Below are positions 12,993 to 15,298 of a stretch of DNA of 15,298 nucleotides, one piece after another. The DNA is from an uncultured Collinsella sp. GTDB taxonomy: Bacteria; Actinomycetota; Coriobacteriia; Coriobacteriales; Coriobacteriaceae. Positions within the stretch are counted from its first letter, which is position 1. The number at the start of each line of letters is the position of its first letter. The DNA lies in contig CALINZ010000264.1 of NCBI GenBank assembly GCA_938045085.1, positions 1 to 15,298 of the forward strand, read 5' to 3'. The position numbers were made by a program, and so were the translations under genes. The notes below the pieces were generated by a model that saw only the letters and a list, made by a program, of their open reading frames with translations, was not told where the DNA came from and did not search any database.

Positions 12993-14195
12993 TTAGGCCT
13001 GGAGCCAACGGGCGGTGTTGCGCTCGTCGAGGGCCTTGAGGGTAGCGGCGGGATCGGCAACCTTCTGCAGGAACATCATGGCAGCGATGGCGTACGGCTT
13101 GTAGCTGGCCTCCTTGTACATGCCCACGCGGTGCATGTCGAAGACGTCGGCGTTGACCTCGCCGTGCTCGCAGGAGACACCGGAGATGTCGGCGGGCAGC
13201 GGGTGCATAAAGATGGTGTCCTGGCCGTTGGCAGTCTTCTCCATGAGCTCGGTCGTGGAGCACCAGTCCTGATGGGTAGCGTTCTGGGCGAGCAGCTCCT
13301 TCTCGAGCGCTGCGATGCCGGCGTCGTCGCCCTCAGCGTACAGGTTGGTACGCTTCTCCATGGCGGCAAACGGAGCCCAGCTCTTGGGGATCACGATGTC
13401 GGCGCCCTCGAAGGCCTCGGCCATGGTGTTGACCTGCTTAAAGGTGGTGCCGGACTCGGCGGCGTAGCCCTTGGCGCGCTCGACGACCTCGGGCATGAGG
13501 TCGTAGCCCTCGGGGTGGGCCAGGGTGACGTCCATGCCAAAACGGGGCAGCAGGCTGATCAGCGACTGCGGGCAGGACAGCGGCTTGCCGTAAGAGGGCG
13601 AATAGGCCCAGGTGACGGCAACCTTCTTGCCCTTGAGGTTCTCGAGGCCGCCAAACTCGTTGATGAGGTAGAGCATGTCGGCAGAGGACTGCGTGGGGTG
13701 GTCGGAATCGGACTGCAGGGAGATGAGCGTGGGACGGTGATCCAGAACGCCGTCCTCGTAGGCCTGCTGCACGGACTCGGAGACCTCGGCCATGTAGGCA
13801 TCGCCCTTGCCGATGTACATGTCGTCGCGGATGCCGATGACGTCGGCCATGAAGGAGATCATGGTAGCGGTCTCGCGGACGGTCTCGCCGTGAGCGATCT
13901 GGGACTTCTTCTCGTCCAGGTCCTGCAGCTCAAGACCGAGCAGGTTGGCAGCCTTAGAGAAGGAGAAGCGCGTACGGGTGGAGTTGTCGCGGAACAGGGA
14001 GACAGCCAGGCCCGAGTCGAAGATCTTGGACGAGACGTTGTTCTCACGCAGCTCGCGCAGGGCGTCGGCGACGATGTAGAGCGCCTTGAGCTCATCGGTG
14101 GTCTTGTCCCAGGTGTGCAGGAAGTCGCTGCCGTACATACCCTTAAAATCGAGGCCGTTCAGCTGCTCGACGAGCTCGGTAAACTTAGCGTCCAT
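12993..14195 (-). CDS. ygeW: Knotted carbamoyltransferase YgeW
   Basis: Member of the aspartate/ornithine transcarbamylase superfamily, subgroup YgeW; the natural acceptor is not settled, and the gene belongs to anaerobic purine-use clusters. At 400 residues it agrees with E. coli YgeW (about 396). The carbamoyl-phosphate loop is LFRDNSTRTRFSF (STRTR at 72-76), and the second carbamoyl-phosphate motif is HPLPADI from residue 331, followed by SGVSCEHGEV as in YgeW. SDSDHPTQSSADML is the HPxQ region. I chose the ATG at 14195 behind AAAGGACATTTCC; the frame is open 61 more codons, to 14378, but that part translates hairpin-rich intergenic DNA. An intrinsic terminator follows. Confidence 0.93.
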   Translation of the reverse strand: MDAKFTELVEQLNGLDFKGMYGSDFLHTWDKTTDELKALYIVADALRELRENNVSSKIFDSGLAVSLFRDNSTRTRFSFSKAANLLGLELQDLDEKKSQIAHGETVRETATMISFMADVIGIRDDMYIGKGDAYMAEVSESVQQAYEDGVLDHRPTLISLQSDSDHPTQSSADMLYLINEFGGLENLKGKKVAVTWAYSPSYGKPLSCPQSLISLLPRFGMDVTLAHPEGYDLMPEVVERAKGYAAESGTTFKQVNTMAEAFEGADIVIPKSWAPFAAMEKRTNLYAEGDDAGIAALEKELLAQNATHQDWCSTTELMEKTANGQDTIFMHPLPADISGVSCEHGEVNADVFDMHRVGMYKEASYKPYAIAAMMFLQKVADPAATLKALDERNTARWLQA

Positions 14196-14396
14196 GGAAA
14201 TGTCCTTTCTAAAGATGAAACGATCGCAATGAGTAGATGTGCTCCGGCATGCGCGTGTGGCTAGAACATGCAGAGCACCATGACGAGGACCCGCCACCGT
14301 TGAGGAAGCATGGGAGATAACGACCGCGGGCCCCAAGTCAACAGGGGGTGCCGGGGACACGAACGGCCCCCGGCTCAACAGGATCGAAGAATGGGA
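14196..14396 (-). promoter_or_regulatory. ygeY-ygeW intergenic region with two hairpins
   Basis: No gene is seen here. Right after ygeY (transcript sense) comes GCCGGGG-11 nt-CCCCGGC (14350-14374), a seven-pair stem with no U-run. Nearer ygeW, GTGCTC (14239-14244) and GCATG (14247-14251) pair with CATGC (14267-14271) and GAGCAC (14273-14278), an 11-pair stem with small bulges. They could tune read-through from ygeY to ygeW or bound a separate ygeW promoter; no clear -10/-35 pair was found. Confidence 0.4.
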
Positions 14397-15298
14397 CTAA
14401 TCGATCTTGTTGTTGGTCAGACCGGCGCGGAACACGGTGGCATCGCCATCGGCCTGGCTCGGATCGTAGAGGTTCAGGGCAGCCACATACATGGCGGCAG
14501 CGGTGACCAGGTCGTCCTTGTAGGTGACCTCGTTGGGAGCGTGAGCCTGAGACTCGGCACCCGGGCCAAAGCCCACGCAGGGGATGCCGTAGCGGCCCTG
14601 GATGGAAACGCAGTTCGTGGAGAAGGTCCACTTGTCGCACAGCGGGCGACCGGTGCGCTTGTCCATGCTGGGCTCGCAGCCGATGCGCTCGTCACCAAAC
14701 ATGGCCTTGTGGGCGTCGACGAGGGCCTTGACGTGCGGAGCGGTCTCCTTGTTGATCCACGTGGGGAAGTAAGCCTCGGTCTCGTAGACCTCGCCGGTCC
14801 AGGACGGACGGTCGTACATGTACATGGAGACCTTCACGTCGTCGCCGTACTTCTTGGCGGCCGGCAGGTTGCGGATCTCGTCCAGGCAGGACTCCCAGGT
14901 CTCACCAGCGGTCATGCGACGGTCGATGGAGATGGCGCAGGAGTCAGCGACAGCGCAGCGGCTGGGGCTGGTGTAGAAGATCTGGCTGACGGTGCAGGTG
15001 CCGCGGCCCAGGAAGCGGGCGTCCTCGAAGTGCTCGGGGTTGTACTTGGGGTCGAGCATCTTGACGAGGCCCTTGATGTCGGTCGACTCGTCGCAGCCGT
15101 TGTTGTTGAGGGCGCGGACGTCGGCGATGATGTCGGCCATCTTGTAGATGGCGTTGTCGCCGCGGTCGGGAGCGGAGCCGTGGCAGGAGGTGCCGTGAAC
15201 GTCGACGCGGATCTCCATGCGGCCGCGGTGACCGCGGTAGATGCCGCCGTCGGTGGGCTCGGTGGAAATGACGAACTCGGGCTTAATGCCGTCCTTGT
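14397..15298 (-). CDS. ygeY: YgeY-type M20-family metallopeptidase/deacetylase (N-terminus off window)
   Basis: M20 family hydrolase typical of purine-use clusters; the E. coli homologue is about 403 residues. Here about 300 codons are inside the window, so some 100 N-terminal residues, with the first metal motif (H-x-D), are missing. Visible parts are FVISTEPTDGGIYRGHRGRM, with a metal-binding Glu; VDVHGTSCHGSAPDRGDNAI, the dimerisation-domain start with the conserved His; SIDRRMTAGET; and VGFGPGAESQAHAPNEV, whose His is the C-terminal metal ligand. The Met at 15218 is internal, not a start: the frame is open to the window edge and the upstream codons match the family. It lies upstream of ygeW across 200 bases. 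Assigned by sequence pattern and context; the substrate is uncertain. Confidence 0.9.
   Translation of the reverse strand, partial: KDGIKPEFVISTEPTDGGIYRGHRGRMEIRVDVHGTSCHGSAPDRGDNAIYKMADIIADVRALNNNGCDESTDIKGLVKMLDPKYNPEHFEDARFLGRGTCTVSQIFYTSPSRCAVADSCAISIDRRMTAGETWESCLDEIRNLPAAKKYGDDVKVSMYMYDRPSWTGEVYETEAYFPTWINKETAPHVKALVDAHKAMFGDERIGCEPSMDKRTGRPLCDKWTFSTNCVSIQGRYGIPCVGFGPGAESQAHAPNEVTYKDDLVTAAAMYVAALNLYDPSQADGDATVFRAGLTNNKID

Noticed and set aside
12642..14264. Plus-strand 540-codon open frame opposite mocA and ygeW
   Set aside because: It crosses an intrinsic terminator and the mocA/ygeW boundary while following their reverse complement; low-complexity Gly/Val/Leu/Asp composition.
14196..14378. 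N-terminal extension of YgeW by 61 codons
   Set aside because: The extension translates hairpin-rich intergenic DNA, lacks a ribosome site, and the family length fits the ATG at 14195 with AAAGGA upstream.

Overview
This window looks like high-GC bacterial DNA from a member of the Actinomycetota. Gut Coriobacteriia of the Collinsella type are my best guess. That rests on the overall style of the r-proteins, the zinc-type S14, the SecY/adenylate kinase sequences, and the combination with an anaerobic purine-catabolism cluster. It is inference, not a database result. Two unrelated blocks lie side by side.

Block 1 (1-6228, all minus strand) is the distal part of the spc ribosomal-protein operon. 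In transcription order it holds rplE, rpsN, rpsH, rplF, rplR, rpsE, rpmD, rplO, secY, adk and map, with map running off the left edge. Order and spacing are canonical, with short or overlapping junctions from rpsE onward. Three longer gaps (rplE/rpsN, rpsN/rpsH, rplF/rplR) each hold a clear hairpin. secY carries an in-frame TAG at a normally invariant tyrosine, with a second suspicious base 14 nt away.

A junction (6229-6536) replaces the rplX/rplN genes that normally precede rplE. It contains no recognisable gene, a candidate sigma70-type promoter aimed at rplE, and one copy of a hairpin repeat.

Block 2 (6537-15298) is an accessory module for purine/urate use through selenium-dependent molybdenum hydroxylases (SDMH). 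It has an NCS2 purine permease, an XdhC/CoxI-type factor broken by a 1-nt frameshift at an A/T run, a YqeB-type (EF2563 family) protein, a divergent YqeC-type P-loop protein with extra cysteines, a dihydropyrimidinase/hydantoinase, a MocA-like nucleotidyltransferase, the knotted carbamoyltransferase YgeW, and a YgeY-type M20 peptidase (N-terminus off the right edge). The same set is known from the E. coli ygeW-ygfU region and from gut urate degraders. The hydroxylase catalytic subunits, YgeX, YgfK and SsnA are not in the window. A plausible division of labour is: the permease imports the purine; MocA, XdhC, YqeB and YqeC mature the molybdenum/selenium cofactor; the hydantoinase, YgeY and YgeW break down ring-opened products, possibly recovering carbamoyl phosphate.

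Three long inverted repeats (6457-6523, 7962-8030, 10753-10831) share an outer arm AGTTGCGGTGRAATA but differ, with matching changes, in the inner stem. All three lie 10-20 nt after stop codons in block 2, and none lies inside block 1. Intrinsic-terminator structure is also seen after ygeW. The main caution is that the missing rplX, the SecY stop and the XdhC frameshift could all be assembly or base-calling faults.
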